Of a stretch of DNA of 21,168 bases, positions 10,171 through 18,375 are shown piece by piece. The position numbers were made by a program, and so were the translations under genes. The DNA comes from Priapulus caudatus (lineage: Eukaryota; Priapulida; Priapulimorpha; Priapulimorphida; Priapulidae): the NCBI RefSeq assembly GCF_000485595.1, contig NW_014578555.1, positions 30,932-52,099 on the forward strand, given 5' to 3'. The notes under the pieces were generated by a model. The model searched no databases and was not told the DNA's origin. It saw nothing but the letters and a program-made list of their open reading frames with translations. Each line of letters opens with the position of its first letter. Within the stretch, counting starts at the first letter, position 1.

Positions 10171-10384
10171 ACTCAAGGCATGCACATGTCACGTGATGTC
10201 ACGGCGCCCGCAAGCGCGGTAATGAGCGTGGTCGTTAGCGATGTCGTTAACAGTCTTTAATAACGACGTTAGCATGGTCGTTAGCGATGTCGTTAACATA
10301 GTCTTTAGCATGGTCGTTATTAAAGTCGTTAGCATGGTCTTTAGTGATGGTGGTTAGCTTAGTTGTTAGTGATATCGATGTATA
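10171..10384. repeat. Start of the 24-bp minisatellite, cleaner copy
   Basis: It begins TCAAGGCATGCACATGTCACG, as at 3363, and then runs into GTCGTTAGCGATGTCGTTAAC / GTTAGCATGGTC units. It is interrupted at 10385 by a 128-bp inverted-repeat element. Confidence 0.85.
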
Positions 10385-10518
10385 TCAAGAGTGCATAATA
10401 GAGATCTCTCTATAGAGATCATTCAATAGAGATCATCTCATCTCATCTCTCTCTATAGAGATCATCTCTTTATAGAGATCATAATAGAGATCTCTCTATT
10501 ATGCACTCTTGATGTATA
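10379..10518. mobile_element. 128-bp palindromic MITE with 6-bp target duplication
   Basis: The element spans 10385-10512 with perfect 20-bp terminal inverted repeats (TCAAGAGTGCATAATAGAGA at the left, its reverse complement at the right). It is flanked by direct TGTATA copies (10379-10384 and 10513-10518). The interior is made of repeated AGAGATC palindromes and has no coding capacity. The noisy duplicate shows the same flank as an empty site near 3685-3705, which confirms the boundaries and a recent or polymorphic insertion. The superfamily is not assigned. A related TIR is seen at 13292-13347. Confidence 0.85.
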
Positions 10519-10785
10519 TGTATAGTCATTGATGTCGTTAACATAGTCTTTATAATGACGTTAGCATAGTCGTTATTAAAGTCGTTAGCATGGTCTTTAT
10601 TAAATACGTTAGCATGGTCTTTATTAAATACGTTAGCATGGTCTTTATTAAATACGTTAGCATGGTCTTTATTAAATATGTTAGCATGGTCATTATTAAA
10701 TACGTTAGCATGTTCGTTATTAAAGTCGTTAGTATAGTCTTTATTAAATACGTTAGCATGGTCGTTATTAAAGTCGTTAGATCTC
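10519..10785. repeat. 24-bp minisatellite continued, near-perfect units
   Basis: About ten units of CGTTAGCATGGTCTTTATTAAATA and close variants (GTTATTAAAGT ending). The period of 24 bp gives the 8-residue MVFIKYVS-like frame repeat, which is not a gene. Confidence 0.9.
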
Positions 10786-10848
10786 TCTCTCTCTCTCTCT
10801 CTTTCTTTTTCTCCCCCTCTCTCTCTCTCGCTCTATATATATATCCAG

Positions 10849-10881
<33 letters not shown>

Positions 10882-10885
10882 CCTG
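10786..10885. repeat. CT microsatellite followed by AT run
   Basis: CT-rich run (about 10786-10830), then AT/TA runs (about 10834-10880). This is the left edge of the block that interrupts the minisatellite. Confidence 0.9.
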
Positions 10886-11041
10886 CAATATCTATCAATA
10901 CAATATATAGTCAATATCGTGTATTATATTACCCATCAATATATATGAACATCCAGAAATATCTATCGTAAATATCCGTCAATATCTTCCAATAATTATT
11001 TTATCGATTTTCTTCTATATCCTTCTATGTGTGAGCAAGTA

Positions 11042-11185
11042 AATTTAATGCTTAATAGTATAACGAGTCGCAATAGAACGCCTGTCTAGTGAATTAATTA
11101 AATTTAATGTTTAATAGTATAACGAGTCGCAATAGATCGCCTGTCCAGTGAATTAATTAAATTTAATGTTTAATAGTATATCGAG
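11042..11185. repeat. 59-bp tandem repeat, about 2.4 copies
   Basis: AATTTAATG(C/T)TTAATAGTAT followed by AACGAGTCGCAATAGA recurs with starts at 11042, 11101 and 11160 (period 59). The third copy fades about 20 bp before the donor of the 11208-11333 exon. Confidence 0.85.
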
Positions 11186-11207
11186 TCACTTTGATTCCGC
11201 CACCTAC

Positions 11208-11333
11208 CTTCATGCCTTCCCACCGAGAAACGGCCCGTAGAGGGCGCAGCGCTCGCAGGGTGCGCATAGACCTGAAGGTGCCGACGTTGGCTCTGGAACC
11301 CAGGTTCTCGCCGATATAGTTAATGATGGATAC
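11208..11333 (-). CDS. Nav1: Sodium channel exon: domain III S3-S4 voltage sensor
   Basis: 42 codons, phase 0 at both ends, with acceptor CGCACAG and donor ATGAAG|GTAGGT. The peptide begins VSIINYIGENLGSRANVGTF (end of S3 and S3-S4 loop), then RSMRTLRALRPLRAVSRWEG. This is the domain III S4 helix with arginines every third residue, diagnostic of the family. In phase it joins 2910-3248 (WEGMK|VVVNAL). Its upstream partner (DIII S1-S2) is not in the window. Confidence 0.96.
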
Positions 11334-11730
11334 CTGTGCGTGGGAACGGGGATGCATGACACACGTAATCACAATCAACATACAATTATCATCCTAGTTA
11401 TAGATTTATGGATGATATTATTATCACATAATTATACATGCGGTAATTATATAAATGTATAACAATAAATAATATTAAATATATGAAATGTATGATAATT
11501 CTATTAATTATTATGTTATATGAGTGATATACGGTTTACAAATAGCAGAAGAACATTTGGAGATGGCCGGTGTAAGCTGTTGAATGTGTCGCTGGCATAC
11601 AGACTATAATGCTAATTAGTAATTACACGTGCTTCATTACAGGTTTTTTTTACTTTCTATCTTTTTTACTTCGTACTAAGTAATTTATACACGTATATGC
11701 GTAGGCCTCCCTCTCCAACACACAAACAAG
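11334..11730. other. AT-rich non-coding stretch
   Basis: No exon recognised. Very AT-rich (about 11390-11530), then unique sequence up to the CA repeat. Confidence 0.6.
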
Positions 11731-11822
11731 GACACACACACACACACACGCACGCACGCACGCACACACACACACACACACACACTCACCCACACACACA
11801 CACCCACACACATACACACATA
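11731..11822. repeat. CA/CACG microsatellite
   Basis: About 90 bp of CA with CGCA and CCCA interruptions, starting 17 bp beyond the donor of the 11839-12213 exon. Confidence 0.95.
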
Positions 11823-11838
11823 CCCCATACGCACTTAC

Positions 11839-12213
11839 TGCATATGGACATGATGACGATGCTGAAATCGAACACGTTCCACGGCTGCTTGAAGTAGTGC
11901 CACCGCAGTCCTATCAGCTTCAACACGCACTCGACCGTGAAGATCCCGATGAACACTTCGTTAACGTGCCGCAGCGTGTTCGTCAGCCACTCGTCCTGGT
12001 CGTGATGCTCCGTCGCCATGGCGACGAGATTCAGTCCGATGACGCTCATGATCAACATTTCGAATTTCTGATTGGTGACGAGATCGAAAAACATCGCCTG
12101 CCACTTCATGCGCGGACGCGGCACCGGCTTCCCTGGTTTCTTCGATCCCAGCTTCTTCATCGCCTTGTAGTACTTCTTCTGGTCCTCCGTCATGAACATC
12201 TCCAGGTTACCGC
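11839..12213 (-). CDS. Nav1: Sodium channel exon: III-IV inactivation linker and domain IV S1-S3
   Basis: A 375-nt exon: two leading bases, 124 codons and one trailing base. Acceptor ATTTCAG and donor TGCA|GTAAGT. The start GGNLEMFMTEDQKKYYKAMK is the fast-inactivation gate. The hydrophobic triad is MFM (IFM in vertebrates). The basic LGSKKPGKPVPRPR follows. Domain IV S1 (about residues 38-66), S2 (FIGIFTVECVLKLIGL) and S3 (WNVFDFSIVIMSIC) complete it. Its last base completes a Thr codon with the first two bases of 19166-20556, so the two join in frame. That exon, however, lies 8 kb upstream in the direction of transcription rather than downstream. Confidence 0.97.
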
Positions 12214-12414
12214 CTGAAATGGTCGATAGATGGCGCGCGCGCAGGCGTGCCGCGGCGTCAGTAGGGTCGCTGCAATGAATTATTGAACGAACGAATGAAT
12301 AAAATATGATAAATGAATCAAATGAATAAATAAATATAATAAGATCGTTAAACCCGAATAGAAAGTTTCAAATGAAGGCTTTCATCGGCTAAAGAATTCT
12401 ACGTGCGGTCTAGG
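12214..12414. other. Non-coding spacer
   Basis: Short stretch with an AATGAATAAA-rich middle. No feature recognised. Confidence 0.5.
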
Positions 12415-12910
12415 TCAGGCCTTGGCAGCTTCTACGGGACGTAGATCCACTGCCACTACTACCCCGTGTGAGTTAGTGATAGGGTTAACATTACAGGAGG
12501 CAGGGGTGTAAGATTTGTGTGTAGCGGAGGGCTGGACTGTCTCTACGGGACGCAGATCCACTGCCACTACCCCCGTTTGTGTAGCGGAGGGCTGGACTGT
12601 CTCTACGGGACGCAGATCCACTGTCACTACCCCCGTTTGTGTAGCGGAGGCCTGGACTGTCTCTACGGGACGCAGATACACTGCCACTTCCCCGTTTTTG
12701 TAGCGAAGGCATGGGCCGTCTCTAGGACATAGATACACTGCCACTATCCCGTGTGTGTAGCGGAGGCCTGGACCGTCTCTACGGGACGCAGATCCATTGT
12801 CACCATTACCGCGAGTGCCAACATTATAGAAAGCAGTGATGTGAGACTTATGTGTGTTGCGGAGGCATAGACCATCTCTACGGCAATAAATAAATACACT
12901 GCCACCATCC
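12415..12910. repeat. 60-bp minisatellite (VNTR), about 7 units
   Basis: The unit reads TGTGTAGCGGAGGGCTGGAC, then TGTCTCTACGGGACGCAGAT, then CCACTGCCACTACCCCCGTT. The central copies (12521-12700) are almost identical at exactly 60 bp. The two outer units are longer, with an extra ACATTA...AGGCAG-like segment of about 45 bp on each side (about 12465-12510 and 12810-12850), which suggests a higher-order unit. The repeated open frames in both strands reflect its length being a multiple of three. Confidence 0.9.
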
Positions 12911-13036
12911 AACAAAGGTTCGACGAGTCTATCCATCGATGCATCAGAACTTTGAATCGATGAATCGATAAATTTCGAATTAAAAAAAAAAATGTTTTAT
13001 TGTAAATTTAGTGATGACCCATATATAGCAACGATA

Positions 13037-13119
13037 GTACGTTACTAGCGAGTATAAATTCTTTCAGTATAGTCCTGAGTACGTTACCAGCGAGTATAAA
13101 TTCTCCCAGTAGTCCTGAG
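13037..13119. repeat. Tandem duplication of the domain I pore exon end and its splice donor
   Basis: GTACGTTACYAGCGAGTATA and about 20 further bases occur twice, at 13037 and 13079. The right copy is the true 3' end of the pore exon with donor CTG|GTAACG. The left copy is diverged (two extra bases, CTAGTAACG) and lies just inside the intron, keeping a potential GT donor. Confidence 0.85.
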
Positions 13120-13232
13120 TCATCAGACGGAAGGCTGACAGCATTGCGTAGAAGAATGTGTCGAAGCTGGTGAATCCGTAGTTAGGGTTCATGCCCATGT
13201 TCTTCATGCAGTGGTAGCCCTCCGGACACGCC
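13088..13232 (-). CDS. Nav1: Sodium channel exon: domain I pore loop
   Basis: A 145-nt exon: one leading base and 48 codons, ending in phase 0. Acceptor CTGCAG and donor CTG|GTAACG. The peptide begins [20 protein letters not shown], then [20 protein letters not shown] and WENLYSL. D40 is the domain I Asp of the DEKA filter. The adjacent aromatic Y41 is the residue that in this family favours tetrodotoxin binding. Its start phase does not fit the end of 18065-18316 directly, so one turret exon between them is missing. Domain I S6 is also missing. It lies 2.6 kb downstream of the I-II linker exon, although in the protein it precedes it. Confidence 0.96.
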
Positions 13233-13291
13233 CTGCAGCATAACATATAGAACACATTGCAGCTCTCAGATATCATATACATATATATATA

Positions 13292-13347
13292 TCAGGAGTA
13301 GATAATAGGCTATCCCCTATTATCTATTCCCTATTATCTACTCCTGA
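13292..13347. mobile_element. 56-bp palindromic element, TIR related to 10385-10512
   Basis: Perfect 18-bp inverted repeats (TCAGGAGTAGATAATAGG at 13292-13309 and complement at 13330-13347) flanked on both sides by TATATATATA. With the flanks, a stem of about 28 bp can form around a 20-base loop. The ends share TCARGAGT and ATAATAG with the 128-bp element, which suggests the same MITE family inserting into TGTATA/TATATA. It lies about 60 bp upstream of the pore exon. Confidence 0.65.
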
Positions 13348-13384
13348 TATATATATATATAAATAAAATAAAATATATAAATAA

Positions 13385-13520
13385 ATATATGTACAGAACA
13401 CACATACAGCGTACGCACGCACACACGCATGCGCACACACACGCACCCGCACACGCACGCCCGCGCGCACGCACGCGCGCACGCACGCACGTACTCATGC
13501 ACGCACGTACGCACTAGCGC
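13385..13520. repeat. CA/CG/ACGC-rich microsatellite
   Basis: About 130 bp of ACAC, ACGC and GCGC words. Confidence 0.85.
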
Positions 13521-13956
13521 TCACACACTCACAGCTCTCTCAGCTACACACCCAGTCTATTGGGCGTGTTTGCTTTAGAATATAATCCGGATTAGACGGA
13601 TCCATTGATCTCGAGCGTACGTTTAGGCGGATCACTAATCCGGATCACGAATCGTTAATCCTGATGGATCACCTAAGTGAATCCAATATGGCGGCACGCG
13701 AGCCAGCCAATCAGCGCTCGCCGCTGGTCTCGTAACATCCTCTGATAGGTCGCAACGACAGGAGGCACAGGTCTGCATTCGTACGGAGAAGATTAAGATG
13801 TGGATCTGACGCTGATCTCCGTACCAAGCAAAGATATGCCATCGCACTACAGCGCAGTCAAACACACACACACAGCAGCTGCTCCGCTATATGTCGCAGG
13901 CTGGCGATGTGTTTGATACTCTATGCTAGATGTGAGCTAGCGTGGTATGGTTAGGG
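13521..13956. other. Non-coding stretch
   Basis: Unique sequence with repeated GATCC / AATCCGGAT words near 13585-13685. No exon is supported. Confidence 0.5.
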
Positions 13957-14220
13957 TTAAGGCCTATTTACACGATGCGTCCTAGACGTACGTCCTAGAC
14001 GTACACCGTGTATGACAATGCAAACGCAATGTCGGAAGAAATTATAACATCCGTCCTGTGCATCCGATATCGCAAGGGTAATAATACTGGAAATAGGCCT
14101 TAATACTGGAGCCATACAAAAAAAAAATATGGCCATACATTTGCATTGCCATACACGGTGCGTTTTGGACATACGTCCGTCTGACGTACGTCTAGGACGC
14201 ATCGTGTAAATAGGCCTTTA
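13957..14220. mobile_element. 258-bp TIR element with TTA target duplication (PIF/Harbinger-like MITE)
   Basis: The element at 13960-14217 has perfect inverted ends of at least 35 bp, beginning AGGCCTATTTACACGATGCG. Similarity continues in the inverted arms to about 75 bp (CCGTGTATGRCAATGCAAA). It is flanked by TTA on both sides (13957-13959, 14218-14220). A 3-bp TTA/TWA duplication and AGGCC-type ends suit non-autonomous PIF/Harbinger elements, though the superfamily call is inference. An extra terminal end (AAATAGGCCT, 14091-14100) sits in the middle between two TAATACTGGA direct repeats. No coding capacity. Confidence 0.8.
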
Positions 14221-14275
14221 GTGTTAGGGTTAGGGTTAGGGTTAGTGTTACAGTTAGGGTTAGCGGGAGGGTTTG
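14218..14275. repeat. Short TTAGGG-type telomere-like repeat
   Basis: Three consecutive TTAGGG units plus variants (TTAGTG, TTACAG) directly beside the transposon. Another TTAGGG phrase lies on its other side (about 13948-13956), so the element may have inserted into a telomere-like tract. Confidence 0.8.
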
Positions 14276-14465
14276 GTTTAATGGATACTGTATGTGTGTG
14301 ATGTGAGCTGTAACGTATTATAGTAGTACAACCGCTTACCCGCCACCGCTCGTTCCACACACCAAGTATGACGTCCCATTATTGGAGGTATACCAGTTAT
14401 CTGCAATAAATGTATAGTCAGTCACACACGAGAGAAAGAGAGCGAGAGAGAGAGAGAAAGAGAGT
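14276..14465. repeat. Spacer ending in GA microsatellite at a block boundary
   Basis: Unique DNA followed by a GA-rich run (about 14430-14464) that abuts the minisatellite. With the CT run at 10786 it brackets the interrupting block. Confidence 0.75.
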
Positions 14466-14885
14466 TGAAATTATTAAATACGTTAGCATGGTCGTTATTA
14501 AAGTCGTTAGTATAGTCTTTATTAAAGTCGTTAGCATGGTCGTTATTAAAGTCGTTAGCATGGTCTTTATTAAAGTCGTTAGCATGGTCTTTATTAATGA
14601 CGTTAGCATGGTATTTAGTGATAATGGTTAGCAAAGTTGTTAGTGATATCGTCATCATGATCATTAGCAATGTCGTTAGCATGGTCGTTAGCAACGTCGT
14701 TAGCATGGTCGTTAGCATGGTCGTTATTAAAGTCGTTAGCATGGTATTTAGTGATGACGTTAGCATGGTATTTAGTGTTGACGTTAGCATGGTATTTAGT
14801 GATGGTGGTTAGCAAAGTTGTTAGTGATATCGTCATCATGGTCGTTATTAATGTCGTTATTAATGTCGTTATTGACGTCGTTATA
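14466..14885. repeat. 24-bp minisatellite, right-hand part
   Basis: More GTTAGCATGGTC / TTTATTAAAGTC / TATTTAGTGATGAC units, including longer-period variants (AGCAAAGTTGTTAGTGATATCGTCATCATG twice). It ends where alignment with 4196 onward starts. Confidence 0.9.
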
Positions 14886-15870
14886 GAAGCTGGTGCGGTT
14901 GCTAGTGAGGCTGTTAGTACGACACATAGACGCACACAGATCCAAACGCTAGAGTCGCGGACCAGACCAGAGCTAAAAGTTGGTTCCGGAGATTAAACGA
15001 AAAAGGTCGAGCTAGTCTCGCGTGAAGAATACTTGCGAGGGTGAACAGAAGTCGCAAACTGTAGGTTAGTAAATTGGTTCAAGCCGGTTGGGTTCGGATG
15101 GGGAGCGTATGGGGGTGGGCAGATATGGTAGGTTATTCGGGTGGAGAGGGTTGAAGTGAGGTTAGGGTTAGGGTTGTTAGTTACGGGAATAGGATGAGTT
15201 GAAGTTGGGTTAGGTATAAGGGGTTGGATGGGTTACGGAGGACTTATATAGGATATGTAACATGGGTGGGTTGAGGTAGAGTTAATTATAGAAATTGGAG
15301 ATGAAATTAGTTAGGGTGAGTAATATGGGTGGGTTAGGGTTGAGCTTGCAACGAGCATATTTGATAGCAGGTTTGATCTAGCAAGTTTGGAACGAGCACG
15401 TTCAATACGAGCAAGGTTGAGGCGAGCATATTTGGGAGCAGGTTAAGTTAAGCAGGTATGGAACTAGTAGTATTAAAACGAGCACAAGTATTGAACAAGT
15501 TTTAGGACTAGGTCTACCCTTGTCTCAAGCAGGGTTGAGGCGAGCATGTTTAAGAGCAGGTTTGGAACTAGCATATCTCGGAGGGCAAGCAGGGTTGACA
15601 GAACATGTTCAGAAGGCGCGTTTGAAACCAGAGAAGCCAAGGAAAGCCAGGGAAAACGTAGGAAAGCTATCAGTCTATAGGCTACGACGTGCTCCTGCTC
15701 TACATCTAGATACACGATGCTACACAATCGGCGAATCACATCTTCTTGAGGGAGGGAGGGTGGGTGAGTGGGTGGTGTTATTTCATAGCACGGAATAGAA
15801 CCGACGTTTAGCTCTCGGTCTGGCCCCGGACTCGGGTTGTTGTCGTCGGCGAGCCGACGTCTTTACTCAC
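14886..15870. repeat. Clean copy of the intronic duplicate, with degenerate internal repeats
   Basis: Partner of 4196-5233. It contains TTAGGG-like G/T-rich text (about 15060-15340) and a degenerate repeat of roughly 30 bp (about 15345-15610) built from GAGCAGGTTTGGAAC and CGAGCA phrases. It is the intron downstream of the I-II linker exon. No coding sequence. Confidence 0.75.
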
Positions 15871-16482
15871 TTCCGTCGGAAACAGGTAGCTAAGCTCAAT
15901 CATCTCGTTCTCCTGGCTGTCGCTGTAGCGTACGCTGTCCTTCCGGTCGTTTAACGTCACATCCGGCAGCAGCGGATGCGTCATGCCGACGTTGCGCGCG
16001 TAATGCGACGACGCAGCGGACGACGCAGCGTGCGCGTCTGCGTCGGCGGCGCCGTGACGCTGCGCGGCAGCGGTGCGACCGTTTATCACTGATTGCAAAT
16101 TGCTATTTGGCTGCTGCTGCTGCTGCTGCTGCTCCTGTTGGTACTGATGCTGCTGCTGCTGCTGCAGCGGGGGCGGTGGAGTCCGGGCGCGCGTGAGCGA
16201 GTCGTCGCGACACGTCGACAGATGCGCGTGCAGCTGCGACGCGTCGACACATATCTCCGACGTCGGCGTGACGTCGGCCGACGCGTCGGCGTACGGAAAG
16301 TCCGTCTTGTCGGAGAACGAGGACTTCAGCGGTCGGCGTTCGCTACCACTACCGCCGCCGCCGCCGCCGCCGCCGCTACTACTGACGCCGCGCCGACTAC
16401 GCCAGCTGACCTGGCTTTGTCGGCTCGCCTTGCTGCCGCTGCGTCGCACGAGCAGCGGCGACGACGGAAGATTCAAACTCGT
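15871..16482 (-). CDS. Nav1: Sodium channel exon: cytoplasmic I-II linker
   Basis: 204 codons, phase 0 at both ends, with acceptor CTGTTACAG and donor CCGACGGAA|GTGAGT. Residues 1-17 (TSLNLPSSPLLVRRSGS) and 61-77 (DFPYADASADVTPTSEI) match the conserved I-II linker blocks of para-type channels. The end MIELSYLFPTE matches the family's YYFPTE and its intron position. Between them lie low-complexity tracts: a Gly run (37-44), a Pro run (102-105) and a Gln tract (107-124) encoded by CAG/CAA. MTHPLLPDV (167-175) is a further conserved-looking block. The linker is cytoplasmic and usually a site of regulation by phosphorylation. It joins 8957-9077 in frame. A damaged copy lies at 5234-5898. Confidence 0.93.
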
Positions 16483-16534
16483 CTGTAACAGATAGAGAGA
16501 AGGGAGAGGCGGCATGCGCGTTAGTGCTCGGCGT

Positions 16535-16536
16535 GG

Positions 16537-16590
<54 letters not shown>

Positions 16591-16700
16591 GAGTGTGTGT
16601 GTGTGTGTGTGTGTGACACGCTCGCACGCACGCACACACGCACGCACACACGCACGCACACACGCAGGCACGCACGCTCGCACGCACGCACACACAATGT
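16535..16700. repeat. GT microsatellite followed by CGCA/CACG repeat
   Basis: GT run (16535-16612), then CGCACGCACACA-type repeats. It lies upstream of the I-II linker exon, in the position of the 1.1-kb GT tract in the noisy copy. Confidence 0.95.
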
Positions 16701-18064
16701 TGCTCATTCTCCTATCTCCCAAATTTCACGTGGTCTCTCTCTCTCCCCCTCCCTCTCCCTCTCCCTCTCCTTTGCCCTGTAGCTCGCTCCCTAGCAGACC
16801 TCTCTCTCTCACGCTATTTCTTCCTTTTCTCCATCTCTGGCTCTGTCTCTCCACGCTAAGCAGTATCACCTACAACTACGAACAGTCAATGCAAAACGTT
16901 CCCGATGCGCTGTTTTATCGAAATACTTTCAAATATACGGAGTACCACGCGAGAGGCGTCTGCGCATGCGCGCGCGCAGAGTTCAATGACCTTGACTCTC
17001 AGGCGACATTTACTAAGAAGGTAGAGCTAATCTTTCTGGGTTAAATACACACGCAAGTAAGCACGCGCCTGAAACTACCACCGGATGTGACGCAGTGGCA
17101 CCGTGTCCGGATCTATCTGTTAACGTTAGCGCCCTCTGGTGGAATTCCAATATGGGAAACCCCCGCGAGTTCGGAACGCACGCCGAAAACAAATCTTCAA
17201 AAAGATTTTTTTACAAAAAAATGTGAAAAATAAATCGTTAGTTTGTGCAGTAAAGCACGAATAAAGGTAATATTACTTTACCTTTATCCCCTACACAAAC
17301 AAAAAAACTAAATAATTCGAACTCAAAACTGCCGAGCTAGTTTGTATTAATTATGAATGGGCGTGTGGCATTCACGCGCGTCAGTACCGGAAATGACACA
17401 GTTAACGGAAGTTACGACTACACTTCGTTTAAGCGCATGCGTGCCCAACAATAGTCTGCGTTTGGCTGTCGGATTTAAGCTACTAGTGTATACACACACG
17501 TGTGTTAATTTTACGGGGTAAAAAGAGTCACATTCGCAGAATCACCAATGCCGAATTTGGAGTAACTGGTGCAGACCGGAAAGCGTGCAGTAGCGACACC
17601 TTTCGGCGACGGCTGTCAACTTCCACAGAAGGTTAAAGTCTGGCTCTCGCTCGGGAGCGAACCATGGTTTGAAAAAATATCATGAGAACAAGAAATACGA
17701 AACGATGTCCAATACGTAACTAGTGCAGCAGCAGCAGCTATCCGGTCAGAGGTCAGAGGTCACGGGCAGAGGTCTCGTTTGCATAGAAAAAAAGCCACAC
17801 AATATACGGAAAATCTCATAATACTGATGATAGCAAATAGGAAAATGTAAACACATAAACACGTAAAGCAGTATTAGAGTAGATTGAAATCACAATAGAA
17901 TATTTCTGACGCTGTAACGTACTCGCTGTGACACATGATCTGATATAACGACAAGCGGATATCACGCGACGGCTGTTCCATCATACGCACTCACCCCACC
18001 CGCGGCTTTTCCGCCTTGCACACTCACCCCCACCACCACTAGCTGTTCCGTCTCGCGGACTCAC
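16701..18064. other. Long non-coding stretch where domain I pore and S6 exons would be expected
   Basis: It begins with a CT-rich run (about 16730-16815). The rest is unique sequence with no splice-bounded frame resembling the domain I turret, pore or S6. Small features: a 10-bp-stem hairpin (ATAAAGGTAA 17261-17270 / TTACCTTTAT 17278-17287) and a direct repeat of AGGTCA spaced by one base (about 17750-17762). Because the linker exon and DI S4-S5 exon flank it, the missing domain I exons should lie here. Confidence 0.6.
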
Positions 18065-18316
18065 CCTCATTTGCATAGAATTCGTTGCGGTAATCGTCGG
18101 CTGTGACGTTATCGTCGCCGACGCCGTCGCCGCCGACGACGACGCTGCCGTTGATGACGTCGGCGGGCAGGTCGCGCACGCACTTCTGCTTCAAGGTGCC
18201 CTTGTAGATCTGCAGACCGACGAGCGCGAACACCGACAGCACGAAGAGCGTGAGTATGATGACGTCACGCAGTCGCCGGACCGACTGCAGGAGAGCACCG
18301 ACGATCGTCTTCAGCC
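18065..18316 (-). CDS. Nav1: Sodium channel exon: domain I S4-S5 linker, S5 and turret
   Basis: A 252-nt exon: two leading bases, 83 codons and one trailing base. Acceptor TGCTTCAG and donor GAGG|GTGAGT. The peptide [20 protein letters not shown] is the S4-S5 linker. [20 protein letters not shown] is S5 (residues about 20-40). LKQKCV opens the extracellular turret, which carries a Gly/Asp/Val-rich low-complexity stretch and an NVT glycosylation sequon. Its first codon is completed by the last base of 18800-18921 (LPG|LKT). The trailing phase requires another exon before the pore exon. Confidence 0.96.
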
Positions 18317-18375
18317 CTGAAGCAGACGAAGAATTTAGAAGACGAACGCGCCACGGCGGCCATGTTATGGCGGCG

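Noticed and set aside
10550-10910. MVFIKYVS-type repeat protein (also at 14410-14812)
   Set aside because: The minisatellite unit is 24 bp, so it repeats in frame; no other coding evidence.
12415-12936. Repeat protein of 20-residue units
   Set aside because: The 60-bp VNTR is a multiple of three and open in several frames on both strands, which argues against selection for any one.
16541-17044. 167-residue plus-strand open frame after the GT run
   Set aside because: Starts in microsatellite; the tail (about 16860-17040) has no recognisable homology or splice context.
17560-17690. Possible missing domain I turret exon on the minus strand near 17.6 kb (a short CG-S-like motif)
   Set aside because: The frame hits a stop right after the motif and no suitable acceptor or donor frames it.
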